DNA of 64,000 nucleotides from Ensifer sp. IC3342 (GTDB taxonomy: Bacteria > Pseudomonadota > Alphaproteobacteria > Rhizobiales > Rhizobiaceae): the NCBI RefSeq assembly GCF_020193655.1, contig NZ_JADYVE010000001.1, forward strand, positions 434,001 through 498,000, in the 5' to 3' direction. The notes below the pieces were generated by a model. The model was not told the origin of the DNA. It did not search any database and saw only the letters and a list, made by a program, of their open reading frames with translations. Within the stretch, counting starts at the first letter, position 1. Each line of letters opens with the position of its first letter. This document shows, in pieces, positions 17,726-27,057 of this stretch. Position numbers and translations under genes: made by a program.

Positions 17726-20082
17726 GCGCGCTCCTCCACATCCTTTCGAACATCGGCGCCGCGCTTGAGCGAGCCCGCCCTCAGCCGCACGAGCGAGAGG
17801 ATGGCAAGACCGGTGATCATCACCACGGCGATCTCACCGAGCGTGTCCGTCCCGCGGAAGTCGACGATGATGACGTTGACAACATTTGCTCCGTGCGCGA
17901 TCGACTTCGAATACAGATTGTAGAAATCCGTCAGCGTCGCGTCGAACGGCGTGCCCGTGGCCCTGAGCAGAAACAGGCCGAAACCGAACCCGCACGCGAG
18001 CGCGATCATCGAATCGAGAACCTTCTGATGTAATGGCCGGCGATCCGAAGGGGAAAGTTGCAGTCGCGTCATGACCAGCGCCAGCACCACCACGGACAGC
18101 GTCTCGATCATGAACTGAGTAAAGGAGAGGTCCGGCGCGCCATAAAGCAAAAAGATAACGGCGACCGCGAAGCCCTGGATGCCGAGAGAGACGATCGCAG
18201 TCAGACGATCGGCCGCCAGCACCACGGCCAAAAGCCCAGCGACCGCAATGGCCATGATGGCAAGCTCATGCGTTGGAACGTCCGCCGCGAAGAACGGCGC
18301 GCGCGGCAGTTCTCCAAAATGTACCGGCGTTGCAAGAAGGACGACCGCGATCAGCACGAAGACGACGGTCATGTAGACGTCGAGCTTGCCGCTCTGCAGC
18401 CGGTGCGTGATGGCCACGGCAAGCCGCAAGAGCCCGCGGATGAACTGATCGAAACCCCGGTCGGGCCCCCAGCCGATATCGGCAAGGATAACGGCCGTGG
18501 CTGCGCGGAGACGATCGAGGTTCAAATAAAAGGCAACGCCGACCAGCAGAGTGATCGCGGAAAGGAGCAACGGCACGCCGATATGTGGCTCAAGCGAGAT
18601 CGTTACCGTTCGTGGCTCGCCGGCTATTGCGGAGGACATCGGCGAAGAGATCAGGCGATGGGCAAGGCCGGACATCAGCGCGATCGACAGACCCTTCAGT
18701 GCCAGGATCGCCGGGCCAAGCCAGAGGAGGACCGGCGCCTCGTGGGCGTGCCTCGGCGTCTCCACCTTTGATCCGAGGAACGGTTTCAAGGCGATGGCGA
18801 AAGCGACGGCAAACATCAGAGCGTTGCCGAGAACAGCAAGCGCAGCAAAGACCATGGAGCGTCGGTCGAAGCTGGACAGCGCCTCGTAGATTTCTTCCTT
18901 CGCGAGGAAACCGAAAAAGGGCGGCAGACCGCCCATCGAAAGCGCGGCGGCAAGGGCGATCGCGAAGGTCAGCGGCATGGCCGAGCGCAGACCGCCGAGC
19001 TTTGTCAGATCGCGTGAGCCGGTCTCGTGGTCGATGATGCCCGCAACCATGAACAACGCGCCCTTGAACAGCGCGTGCGCCACGAGGTAGAGCGCCGCCG
19101 CCTCGATCGCGTGCGGCGAACCGAGGCCCGTCAGCAAGACGAGAAGACCGAGCGATGCCATTGTCGTATAGGCAAGCATCAGCTTGAGGTCGGTTTGACG
19201 CACCGCCAGCGCTGCGCCGCTCACGAGTGTCGCCACCCCGAACAAGGGCAGCAGGATCTGCCATTCCGGCGTGCCCCCGAGCACCGGATTAAGCCGCATC
19301 AGCAGGTAGACGCCCGCCTTCACCATCGTTGCGGAATGCAGGTAGGCCGAAACCGGCGTCGGCGCCTCCATGGCATTCGGCAGCCAGAAATGAAACGGAA
19401 ACTGCGCAGACTTAGTGAAAGCTCCTCCCAGCACGAGAAGAAGAACCGCGAGATAGAATGGGCTTTCCTTCAACTCCGCGCCGAAGGAGAGAAGCAAAGA
19501 GAACTGGGTAATGCCGCTCACATTCCAGAGGATGAGTAGGCCGGCGAGCAGCAGCAGGCCTCCTCCCCCCGTGACGACCAATGCCTGCAGCGCCGCACGG
19601 CGGGCAGCTTCGCGGCCGTGATCGAAGCCGATCAGCAGGAAGGACGTAATCGATGTCAGTTCCCAGAAGACGAAGAGCATCAGGAAACTGTCCGAAAGGA
19701 CGAGACCCTGCATGGAGCCCATGAACATCAGGATGAAGGAAAGAAACCGGCCCTGATGCGGATGGCCCTTCAGATAACCGCCCGAATAGAGGACGATCAG
19801 CGCACCTATGCCGGAAATCAAAAGGGCAAAGGTCAACGACAGGCCGTCGATCAGCCAGGAGAAGCTGACGTTGAAGGAGGGAATCCAAGCATAGCCGCCG
19901 GTGACGATTTCGCCATTGGCGATTTCCGGAACGAAGCGAAGGAAATGGAGGAAGATCGCGACCGGCGCGAGAGCCAGGAGCCAGGCGGCGTTGTGACCGA
20001 GAAAACGCGTCAGCACCGGGGCCACGAGTGCCGCGACGAAGGGGAGACCGAGGGCCAGAAATGTGAGGGCCGCGATATCCAT
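17722..20082 (-). CDS. mrpA: Mrp-type cation/proton antiporter subunit A
   Basis: The large subunit, about 786 residues, with around 20 membrane helices. The N-terminal NuoL-like module has the helix Glu in [39 protein letters not shown]. The Lys-containing [43 protein letters not shown] is also intact. The C-terminal part carries MbhD/MbhE-like segments ([22 protein letters not shown] and [19 protein letters not shown]). The start at 20082 ([15 protein letters not shown]) fits the family; an ATG at 20115 adds eleven residues without a Shine-Dalgarno site. First gene of the operon, divergent from the 20.7 kb gene. Confidence 0.93.
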   Translation of the reverse strand: MDIAALTFLALGLPFVAALVAPVLTRFLGHNAAWLLALAPVAIFLHFLRFVPEIANGEIVTGGYAWIPSFNVSFSWLIDGLSLTFALLISGIGALIVLYSGGYLKGHPHQGRFLSFILMFMGSMQGLVLSDSFLMLFVFWELTSITSFLLIGFDHGREAARRAALQALVVTGGGGLLLLAGLLILWNVSGITQFSLLLSFGAELKESPFYLAVLLLVLGGAFTKSAQFPFHFWLPNAMEAPTPVSAYLHSATMVKAGVYLLMRLNPVLGGTPEWQILLPLFGVATLVSGAALAVRQTDLKLMLAYTTMASLGLLVLLTGLGSPHAIEAAALYLVAHALFKGALFMVAGIIDHETGSRDLTKLGGLRSAMPLTFAIALAAALSMGGLPPFFGFLAKEEIYEALSSFDRRSMVFAALAVLGNALMFAVAFAIALKPFLGSKVETPRHAHEAPVLLWLGPAILALKGLSIALMSGLAHRLISSPMSSAIAGEPRTVTISLEPHIGVPLLLSAITLLVGVAFYLNLDRLRAATAVILADIGWGPDRGFDQFIRGLLRLAVAITHRLQSGKLDVYMTVVFVLIAVVLLATPVHFGELPRAPFFAADVPTHELAIMAIAVAGLLAVVLAADRLTAIVSLGIQGFAVAVIFLLYGAPDLSFTQFMIETLSVVVLALVMTRLQLSPSDRRPLHQKVLDSMIALACGFGFGLFLLRATGTPFDATLTDFYNLYSKSIAHGANVVNVIIVDFRGTDTLGEIAVVMITGLAILSLVRLRAGSLKRGADVRKDVEERA

Positions 20083-20115
20083 CGTCTTGGCAAGCTCCTT
20101 CGCCGTTTTGACCAT

Positions 20116-20698
20116 CCGATCAAATTGCTACCGGACATAAAATAAGGCCTGTTCCGCCTCAAGAGTGAATCGGCACGAATCGGAGTTGCGCGACAGTAAT
20201 ACAATGCAAAGCGTAGGCAAATCTTGCAGTATCGCTTCACTCGAGAAGATCGCAGCGAGCACCCCTTTTACCAGGCCTCAATAGTGGGAGCCTACATATG
20301 GCCTCTGAGGCAGCCGTGCTCTTCTCCAGCCAGATACGAGGTTCGATTCCGGCTGCGGCGCTGGCCGAGCGATTTCGCACCCATCGACGAGCAGACGATC
20401 AGAGAATATGATCGCCCGCAGGTGCGGACCGAAGTCCGCTTCGCGGTGTGCGACGCCATCTCGGCCAGGTTTTTCCGACGGCCCCCCGGCGACAGACTTG
20501 CGTTGTTGCCGCGATCGCAAGGCCATACCTTCGAAGAGGATTGACAGCGTGAGAAGGAAGCAGTGCCATGAGCGCGAGCGCTGCCTTTGTTTGTTGTGTT
20601 GAATACGCAGCGCTCCGGCTGTTCCAGGAGAAACGGCAAGGGCTTCGGGGCCGTGCTACGAGGAGCGGCAGATCGAAGCAAGCCAAGAGGATGCCCGC
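20116..20698. other. Intergenic region, no gene recognised
   Basis: About 580 bases upstream of mrpA. Reading frames of 80-130 codons exist on both strands (for example 20224-20544 plus and 20292-20681 minus) but lack ribosome binding sites, domain patterns and typical codon bias. The region presumably holds the mrp promoter. No terminator or RNA gene was recognised. Confidence 0.45.
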
Positions 20699-21199
20699 AT
20701 GCGCCGCGCTTTCTTCGCCCTCACCCTCCTTACGGGGCTCGCGCTCCCCGCAGCCGCGGAGGACGACTGGCACCCCTATGCCAATCCTCGCTTCGGCTAC
20801 ACGGTCGAGATCCCGCCGGGTTTCGAGCTGCGCCAAGAGGCGTCCGACGATGGCGACGGCGCGAGTTTCCATGCGGACGATAACGGAGCGACGCTTGCGG
20901 TGTTCGGAAGCCATCCGCCGGATGGCGATTTCGAAACCGATGTCGCCGATCGCATCAGCCTTGAGACGCAGGATGATTGGAGAATGCTGTTTTCGCGCGT
21001 TACGCCCGCCTGGGCCAGTTTCTCCGGTGCGCGCAACGGCGAAGTGTTCTATGCCCGGGCGATCGCCCTTTGCGACGGCAGCGCCGCCTATTTCCGCCTC
21101 CAATATCGCAAGAACCCGCTGACGAGTTTCGACGGGATCATTTCGCGCATGGCCGCGGCGCTCAGGCCGTCCGACGGCTGCCGGCCCGCGCCGGAATGA
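20699..21199 (+). CDS. Secreted hypothetical protein
   Basis: A 166-residue protein with a clear signal peptide (MRRAFFALTLLTGLALPAAAEDD, cleavage probably after AAA). The mature part has a DWHPYANPRFGYTVEIPPGFELRQEASDDGDGASF pattern found in several small periplasmic proteins of Rhizobiales, and two cysteines (LCDGSA and GCRPAPE) that could form a disulfide. GAGGATGCCCGC precedes the ATG. Function is unknown. It converges on the hemolysin III gene with a five-base gap. Confidence 0.65.
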   Translation: MRRAFFALTLLTGLALPAAAEDDWHPYANPRFGYTVEIPPGFELRQEASDDGDGASFHADDNGATLAVFGSHPPDGDFETDVADRISLETQDDWRMLFSRVTPAWASFSGARNGEVFYARAIALCDGSAAYFRLQYRKNPLTSFDGIISRMAAALRPSDGCRPAPE

Positions 21200-21204
21200 G
21201 TGAG

Positions 21205-21867
21205 TCAGGAGAGCGTCGCGCCGCTGAAGCAGGTCACGACCGCGGAATAATGTACCGCCGAACCTGCAACGACGAACCCATGCCAGATCGCGTTCTGGAA
21301 GCGCAGGCGTTCCCAGACATGAAAAATCACTCCGGCCGAGTAAATGACGCCCCCGATCAGGATCAGGATCAGTGTCGTCGCCGTCAGCGTGGATAAAAGC
21401 GACCGGGCGGCAAGCACGCCGCTCCAGCCCATACCTAGATAGAGCAGTATCGCAAGCCGGTCGAACCGGCCGGGGAAGAGACACTTGATCAATACCCCGA
21501 GGGCGGCGATGGCCCAGATGCCGATCAGCATTCTGGAAAGGAACGGATTGTCCCAGCCGCGCTGGAGAAATGGCGTATAGGTCGCCGCGATCAGCACGAA
21601 GATCGAGGAATGGTCGAACCGACGCAAAAGCCATTTCAAGCGGCAGATCGGGAAGAGATTGTAGAGGAAGGACACCGAAAGAGTGGTAACGAGCCCGACG
21701 CCGTAAATCCAGGCGGCGGCAAGCTGGCCGGACGTGCTCCAAAGCGTTGCATAGAAAATCAGCGCCGTAACACCGCAGAGCGCTGCCGCAAGACCGATAC
21801 CGTGAATGATTCCATCCGCAATCAATTCTGATCGGTCATAGTTCCACTTGACACCGTCGATCTCCAC
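21205..21867 (-). CDS. Hemolysin III (YqfA/PAQR) family membrane protein
   Basis: About 220 residues with seven membrane helices. The family's metal-site residues are visible: GIIHGIG in helix 1, FDHSSIFVLIAATYTPF and, near the end, WHGFVVAGSAVHYSAVV. The PAQR/hemolysin III family includes integral membrane proteins of uncertain bacterial function; true haemolytic activity should not be assumed. The GTG at 21867 is chosen because GGGAGGG lies about five bases upstream; ATG codons further up (21900, 21927, 21945) are possible. Confidence 0.78.
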   Translation of the reverse strand: MEIDGVKWNYDRSELIADGIIHGIGLAAALCGVTALIFYATLWSTSGQLAAAWIYGVGLVTTLSVSFLYNLFPICRLKWLLRRFDHSSIFVLIAATYTPFLQRGWDNPFLSRMLIGIWAIAALGVLIKCLFPGRFDRLAILLYLGMGWSGVLAARSLLSTLTATTLILILIGGVIYSAGVIFHVWERLRFQNAIWHGFVVAGSAVHYSAVVTCFSGATLS

Positions 21868-22218
21868 GCGATCCCTCCCCTCGACGCCAGCGTCATACAT
21901 CCCTTGGACGCACAAAGGGCCGCTCATGCCTGGGATCCGTAGCAACCGGAAATTTACACAATTTCCCCATCGGCGGCTGATGTTCGGTCCGGTACAGGCA
22001 CGTGTTCTACCCGTTTAACGTGCCACAGTACGCGCCCACGGCAAAGAGCCGCCGAACGACGAAAGGATCAATTTTTGCAACCTATTACAATAATCGGCTG
22101 ATGTCCTGAAAAGTGAACGCAATTTGCCTCGCCGGCTAACTATCGAAACGGCAATCCTCGGCGCTCAAGTGCGTCAACGATCGAGAGCGGCGCCAAAACG
22201 AAATTGCGTGAGCCCAGC
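21868..22218. other. Intergenic region, no gene recognised
   Basis: About 350 bases downstream of the DksA-like gene and upstream of the hemolysin III gene. It contains an AT-rich patch (22070-22110, TTTTTGCAACCTATTACAATAA). No conserved frame, tRNA or U-tract hairpin was seen. Confidence 0.4.
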
Positions 22219-22560
22219 TTATTTTGCGCGCGCTACCTCCGCCGCACAGGTCTGGCAGAGCGGAGCGTGCGGCACCGCGTGCAATCTTTCCGGCGAAATC
22301 GGGTCACCGCAGCGCACACAGATGCCGAAGGTTCCGGACTCAATTCGGTCCAGAGCGGCATCAATGGCGCGGATTTCGCCCTGACCTGCGAGGCCGAGGC
22401 CCTCCAATACCTCGTCGTTTTCTCGTTCGGTGACGCGATCCGGTACGTCGGCATTCATCGGTTGATCGAGGTCCTCCTCGATCTTCACCAGCCGGCCATA
22501 AAGCTCGCGTTTGCGGCGGAGAAGCTGTTCGCGAAAGTCATCAAGCGCATACTTTTCCAT
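22219..22560 (-). CDS. DksA/TraR family zinc-finger protein
   Basis: A 113-residue protein. An N-terminal coiled coil (FREQLLRRKRELYGRLVKIEEDL) with a PDRVTERENDEVLEGLG tip precedes a four-cysteine zinc finger (CVRCGDPISPERLHAVPHAPLCQTC). DksA-type proteins bind in the RNA polymerase secondary channel. This short form lacks the DxxDxA tip of true DksA and resembles the stress-linked TraR/YbiI-like members. It follows uspA in the same orientation, separated by a hairpin, and could share its FixK-linked promoter. Confidence 0.75.
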   Translation of the reverse strand: MEKYALDDFREQLLRRKRELYGRLVKIEEDLDQPMNADVPDRVTERENDEVLEGLGLAGQGEIRAIDAALDRIESGTFGICVRCGDPISPERLHAVPHAPLCQTCAAEVARAK

Positions 22561-22578
22561 TTGCAGGGCTCCTTGGTC

Positions 22579-22602
22579 GCGGCGTGATTGGAATCACGCC
22601 GC
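22579..22602 (-). other. Intercistronic hairpin between uspA and the dksA-like gene
   Basis: GCGGCGTGATT and AATCACGCCGC form an 11-bp perfect stem with a two-base centre, which would be folded with a slightly larger loop. There is no U-tract on the minus strand. It ends 18 bases before the dksA-like start codon, so it may modulate translation or act as a processing or partial termination site. Confidence 0.4.
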
Positions 22603-22618
22603 CTTCTTGTTCTTGGTA

Positions 22619-23041
22619 TTACCGGTCGACGAGAACGGCGCAGGGGCAATGGCTGACGACGCGGCTCGCGGTCGAACCGATAAAATAATCGATCAAACCC
22701 GGCCGGTGCGAAGCAATAATCACGAGGTCCGCATTCTCTTCCTTGGCGAGAGCATTGATAGTGCCGGCCGCTCCGCCGGTGCGGATTTCGATACGCCCCT
22801 TGATCCCATGCTTGGTCTTCAACGCTTCCAACGTCTTGATGGCATGTTTGCGCGACTCCTCGATCATCTCGAGCGGAAAATCGACGATCATGTATCCTTG
22901 CGCATAGGCGTTGAGGTCCTCGACGACGTTGAGCAGGACGATTTCGCCCCCTTCGTCGATCAGCTTCTCGGCGATGCTAAGTACGGATTCGCCATGCTCC
23001 AGCTGATCCATGGCGATCGGGACGATGATTTTTTTGTACAT
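22619..23041 (-). CDS. Universal stress protein (UspA family)
   Basis: A 140-residue single UspA domain. It opens with MYKKIIVPIAMDQLEHGESVLSIAEKL and carries the ATP-binding type motif in ENADLVIIASHRPGLIDYFIGSTASRVVSHCPCAVLVDR. AGGAG lies seven bases before the ATG at 23041. A perfect FNR/FixK-type box is about 140 bases upstream (23178-23191), so expression is probably induced under low oxygen, as known for rhizobial usp genes in the FixK regulon. Confidence 0.88.
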   Translation of the reverse strand: MYKKIIVPIAMDQLEHGESVLSIAEKLIDEGGEIVLLNVVEDLNAYAQGYMIVDFPLEMIEESRKHAIKTLEALKTKHGIKGRIEIRTGGAAGTINALAKEENADLVIIASHRPGLIDYFIGSTASRVVSHCPCAVLVDR

Positions 23042-23177
23042 GCTGCACTCCTTCTGTTGCGTTCCCGGTCGCCATATGGCGAGGCCAGCCCCTAAGCGCA
23101 GGATCAAGGAGAAAGCCGGTCTTCACTTCTCCCGTTTCCGCGCCAACATGAATTCGCGCGGAGGCGATGTTCCAGCA

Positions 23178-23191
23178 TTGATTGAAATCAA
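23178..23191 (-). promoter_or_regulatory. FixK/FNR box (anaerobox) upstream of uspA
   Basis: TTGAT-TGAA-ATCAA is an exact match to the TTGAT-N4-ATCAA consensus for FixK/FNR regulators. Centred at 23184.5, it would activate a minus-strand promoter starting near 23143 if the usual -41.5 spacing holds, leaving a leader of about 100 bases before uspA. The flanking 23042-23388 interval has no gene. Confidence 0.7.
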
Positions 23192-23388
23192 ATCGGCCGC
23201 CACCGTCGTACTAGCATCACTTAAAGATCAGGTAGTGCGATGGTAACGACTGTCAACGCTCATCGAACACAACATCAAGTAATATAATAGCTTTCCTGAA
23301 CGCGGTCACGGTCCCATATTCGTGGTACTTTGAAGAAACTGCGACCGGCAGCGACGGGAGTGCCGGTCCGGCCCTGAAAGGCGACGTG

Positions 23389-24279
23389 ATGCAAGATACA
23401 ACCCAGTCGCACCTGGCAAGCAGCTTGCCTGCGGACCACGCGGTCGCGATGCCGGCCTATGTCGATCGGTCTCACCTCGTCGTCCAGGATCTGCCGATGG
23501 TTTCTGCCTGGTACCAGAGAATTCTGGGGCTGACGCCGATCGAGACCGGCGCCAAGGGCGAGACTCTTGGTGTCGCCGGCAGACCTCTGTTGACGCTGAC
23601 GACCGAAGGGAATGCCACAAGAGCACCGCGTAGCGCGCCGGGTCTGTTCCACACGGCTTTTCTGGTTCCCAATCGGCGCGAGCTCGCACACTGGCTCGCG
23701 CACGCGGCGAACAACAACATTCGCCTGCAGGGCGCATCCGACCACCTGGTCAGCGAGGCGATCTATCTCGCCGACCCGGAGGGTAACGGTATCGAGGTCT
23801 ATCGCGACCGACCGCGCGGCGAGTGGACCTACCAACCCGATGGCACCGTGGCGATGAGCACGCTACCGCTCGACCTGCAGGCCTTCTACGACGAAGCACC
23901 AAAGGACCCTTGGGACGGCCTCGCCGAAGGCACGACGATCGGCCACATCCATCTGCAGGTCTCCGACATCCCCCAGGCGGACGCGTTTTTCCGTGACGTG
24001 GTCGGGCTGGATCTGATGGCGCGCTACCCCGGGGCGAGCTTCTTCGCCTCAGGCAAGTATCATCACCATGTCGCGGCCAACATCTGGAACTCCCGAGGCG
24101 CGCCCAAGCGGCAGAGCAACATGACCGGCCTTGCCGATTATACGATCCGCTTCCGCGATGCTGCGACGCTCGCAACGGCGCTGGGCAAACTCGACGAACT
24201 GGAAATACCGGTAAGCAAGGAAGGCAGCGTCCACAGCCTGGTCGATCCATGGGGCATCGGCCTCAAGCTCGCCTCATAA
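23389..24279 (+). CDS. VOC family protein, catechol-2,3-dioxygenase-like
   Basis: About 296 residues with two vicinal-oxygen-chelate modules, as in CatE-type extradiol dioxygenases. Likely metal ligands are the His in RSHLVVQDLPMVSAWYQRILGL and FHTAFLVPN, the Glu in GNGIEVYRDRP, and, in the second module, GHIHLQVSDIPQADAFFRDVVGLDL with the C-terminal WGIGLKL. The ATG at 23389 directly follows an in-frame GTG (23386) and AAAGG. The substrate is unknown; ring cleavage or a glyoxalase-like reaction are both possible. Confidence 0.78.
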   Translation: MQDTTQSHLASSLPADHAVAMPAYVDRSHLVVQDLPMVSAWYQRILGLTPIETGAKGETLGVAGRPLLTLTTEGNATRAPRSAPGLFHTAFLVPNRRELAHWLAHAANNNIRLQGASDHLVSEAIYLADPEGNGIEVYRDRPRGEWTYQPDGTVAMSTLPLDLQAFYDEAPKDPWDGLAEGTTIGHIHLQVSDIPQADAFFRDVVGLDLMARYPGASFFASGKYHHHVAANIWNSRGAPKRQSNMTGLADYTIRFRDAATLATALGKLDELEIPVSKEGSVHSLVDPWGIGLKLAS

Positions 24280-24397
24280 ACGGGGTGGCGGGCAATCCTC
24301 GATAGCACCAATAGGAAGAACGGGCGTCTGCTTTCTGCTTGATCGCTGCGATGGCGCTCTCTATCTCATGGTCTCCCATCAAATCCGGAGACGCGCC

Positions 24398-26506
24398 TTG
24401 TCTGCTTTCAAGAACCTGCCCACCGCCCCCGTCGCTCCGAAGAAGCCGGTCACCGATACACGCCACGGCATTACCCGCACCGACGACTATGCCTGGCTCC
24501 GGGCGGACAATTGGCAGGCGATGTTCAAGGATCCCTCCATTCTCGATCCGGAGATCCGCAAGCATCTCGAAGCGGAAAACGCGTATATGAACGCGGCGAT
24601 GGCGGACACGAAGGAATTGCAGAAGACCCTCTTTGCCGAGATGCGCGGCCGCATCAAGGAGGACGATTCGTCCGTTCCGATGAAGGACGGGGCCTTCGCT
24701 TACGGCACCTCCTACGTGACCGGCGGCGAACAGCCCCGCTACTTCCGGATCCCGCGCGACGGCAACCCCAAGGACGAGGCGATCCGCCACGTGCTGCTCG
24801 ACGGCGACAAGGAAGCCGAAGACAAGGCCTATTTCCGCCTCGCCGGCATCGACCATTGCCGCGACCATTCCCGCGGCATCTGGGGCTACGATGACAAGGG
24901 GTCGGAATATTTCACCCTGAAGGTGCGCGATCTTTCGACCGGCGTGGATCTGCCCGATGTGATCGAGAATACGGGTGGCGGCGGCGCGTGGGCGCCGGAC
25001 GGCAAGAGCTTCTTCTACACCGTGCTCGACGAGAACCATCGGCCGTCGAAAGTCTTCCACCACGTCGTCGGCACGCCCCAGGAGGACGATCGGCTCGTCT
25101 ATGAGGAAAAGGACCCGGGCTTCTTCATGTCGGTCGGCGGATCGCTGCTCGACGACTTCATCTACATCGATATCCACGACCACGAAACCAGCGAATACCG
25201 GCTGCTCTCGACCAGGGACCTGGCGGCCGTGCCGCAGCTCGTGGCTGAGCGGGTAACCGGTCTCGAATACTCGATGACGGAAGGCGGCGACGTTTTCTAC
25301 ATCCTCACCAATGCCGACGGTGCCAAGGATTTCAAGATCATGGAAGCGCCTGTGGAGGCGCCGCAGAAGCAAAACTGGCGCGAGGTCGTGCCGCACAAGC
25401 CAGGCACGCTGATCCTCAATCACATGGCCTATGCCCGCCATCTGGTCTGGCTGCAGCGGCGCAATGGATTGCCGGAAATCGTCATCCGTGACCGCAAGAC
25501 CGGCGAGGAACACGCGATCGCCTTCGCCGAGGAAGCGTACTCGTTGGGGCTCTCAGGCGCCGCCGAATACGACACCGACGTCATCCGCTTCTCCTACTCG
25601 TCGATGACGACGCCGTCGGAACTCTACGACTACGACATGGCAACGCGGCAGCGCACGCTCTTGAAGACCCAGGAAGTGCCGTCCGGCCACAATCCCGACG
25701 ACTATGTGACCCGCCGCGTCTTCGCGCCGTCATGGGATGGTGTCGAGGTGCCTGTCACCCTGCTCTACCGCAAGGATACGCCGCTCGACGGTTCCGCCCC
25801 TTGCCTGCTCTATGGTTACGGAGCCTACGGCATCACCATTCCGGCCGGCTTTAACACCAACTGCCTCTCGCTCGTCGACCGCGGCTTCGTCTACGCCATC
25901 GCCCATATCCGCGGCGGCAAGGACAAGGGCTTCCAATGGTACGAAGACGGCAAAATGGCGAGGAAGACTAATACCTTCCAAGACTTCATCGCTGCCGCTG
26001 ACTATTTGAATCAAGAGAGGTTCACGTCATACGCGAACATCATCGCCGAAGGCGGCTCGGCCGGCGGTATGCTGATGGGGGCGGTCGCCAACATGGCGCC
26101 GGAGAAGTTCAGGGGCATCATTGCCGCCGTTCCCTTCGTCGACGTCTTGAACACCATGCTCGACGACACGCTGCCGCTCACCCCGCCGGAATGGCCGGAA
26201 TGGGGCAATCCGATCGAGAGCGCCGAATTCTACAACATAATCGCCAGCTACTCGCCCTATGACAAAGTGGAGGCAAAGCCTTATCCGGCGATCCTGGCGC
26301 TCGGCGGCCTGACCGATCCGCGCGTGACCTATTGGGAGCCGGCGAAGTGGGTGGCGAAACTCCGGGAGAAGACCACTGGCAGCGCCCCCATACTCATGAA
26401 AACCAACATGGATGCCGGCCATGCTGGTGCATCCGGACGCTTCCAGCGGCTTGAGGAAATCGCCTTCGAATACGCCTTCGCCACCAAGGTCGCGGGTAAG
26501 ATGTAA
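24398..26506 (+). CDS. ptrB: Oligopeptidase B-like S9 family serine peptidase
   Basis: About 702 residues. An N-terminal seven-bladed propeller is followed by a C-terminal alpha/beta-hydrolase domain of prolyl oligopeptidase type. The catalytic Ser is in AEGGSAGGMLMG, the Asp in LALGGLTDPRVTYWEP and the His in AGHAGASGRFQRLEEIAFEYAF, the last typical of protease II. It should cut short basic peptides in the cytoplasm. The start is set at TTG 24398 because GGAG lies seven bases upstream; the ATG at 24368 adds ten unconvincing residues. The DUF1697 gene follows after 17 bases. Confidence 0.88.
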   Translation: MSAFKNLPTAPVAPKKPVTDTRHGITRTDDYAWLRADNWQAMFKDPSILDPEIRKHLEAENAYMNAAMADTKELQKTLFAEMRGRIKEDDSSVPMKDGAFAYGTSYVTGGEQPRYFRIPRDGNPKDEAIRHVLLDGDKEAEDKAYFRLAGIDHCRDHSRGIWGYDDKGSEYFTLKVRDLSTGVDLPDVIENTGGGGAWAPDGKSFFYTVLDENHRPSKVFHHVVGTPQEDDRLVYEEKDPGFFMSVGGSLLDDFIYIDIHDHETSEYRLLSTRDLAAVPQLVAERVTGLEYSMTEGGDVFYILTNADGAKDFKIMEAPVEAPQKQNWREVVPHKPGTLILNHMAYARHLVWLQRRNGLPEIVIRDRKTGEEHAIAFAEEAYSLGLSGAAEYDTDVIRFSYSSMTTPSELYDYDMATRQRTLLKTQEVPSGHNPDDYVTRRVFAPSWDGVEVPVTLLYRKDTPLDGSAPCLLYGYGAYGITIPAGFNTNCLSLVDRGFVYAIAHIRGGKDKGFQWYEDGKMARKTNTFQDFIAAADYLNQERFTSYANIIAEGGSAGGMLMGAVANMAPEKFRGIIAAVPFVDVLNTMLDDTLPLTPPEWPEWGNPIESAEFYNIIASYSPYDKVEAKPYPAILALGGLTDPRVTYWEPAKWVAKLREKTTGSAPILMKTNMDAGHAGASGRFQRLEEIAFEYAFATKVAGKM

Positions 26507-26523
26507 CGGCCGGGAGGAAGGGA

Positions 26524-27051
26524 ATGCCGGTCTATGTCGCACTGCTGCGGGCGATCAATGTCGGCGGGACCGGCACGCTTCCGATGGCGGATTTGAAGGC
26601 CATTTGCGAGAGCCTCGGCTTCACCGATGTGAAGACTTATATCCAGAGCGGCAATGTGCTCTTTCGTTCCGAGCTTTCCGGAACCGAGGTGCAGAAAGAG
26701 CTGGAAGATGCTGTGGCGGAGCGAATGGGCAAGGCGCCCGGCGTCATCCTGCGCCGCCGCGGCGAACTGCAAAGGATCGTCGACGAGGCGCCGTTCGCCA
26801 ACGCCAAGCCGAATTTTCTGCTGGTGACCTTCCTGCCTGAGCCGCCTCCGGCCGATGCGCTTGACAAGCTCGTCGCGCCGGACGGCGAAGAGGTGCAGGT
26901 CCGCGGCAGGGAGATCTATATCTATTTTCCCAACGGCTCGGGAAAGTCGAAGCTGAAATTGCCTGCACTCACGCCGGGCACCGCCCGCAATCTCAACACC
27001 GTCCGGAAACTCGCCGAGCTGGCCGCAGAGCTCGAGGAAAGCCGTGCCTGA
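26524..27051 (+). CDS. DUF1697 family protein
   Basis: A 175-residue protein with the typical DUF1697 opening VYVALLRAINVGGTGTLPMADLKAICESLGFTDVKTYIQSGNVLF and the C-terminal GTARNLNTVRKLAEL. The family is widespread in bacteria and has no established function. GGAGGAAGGGA precedes the ATG at 26524. It likely shares a transcript with the upstream peptidase gene and converges with the TetR gene. Confidence 0.88.
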   Translation: MPVYVALLRAINVGGTGTLPMADLKAICESLGFTDVKTYIQSGNVLFRSELSGTEVQKELEDAVAERMGKAPGVILRRRGELQRIVDEAPFANAKPNFLLVTFLPEPPPADALDKLVAPDGEEVQVRGREIYIYFPNGSGKSKLKLPALTPGTARNLNTVRKLAELAAELEESRA

Positions 27052-27057
27052 ACCCCA

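Noticed and set aside
20224..20544. 106-codon frame upstream of mrpA
   Set aside because: No Shine-Dalgarno, no family pattern, Arg-rich translation; kept as intergenic.
20399..21742. 447-codon frame on the minus strand
   Set aside because: It lies opposite the secreted hypothetical protein and in another frame of the hemolysin III gene. The translation has no domain pattern and an Arg/His-rich composition typical of shadow frames.
24263..25513. 416-codon frame on the minus strand
   Set aside because: Antisense to the oligopeptidase gene; no recognisable family.
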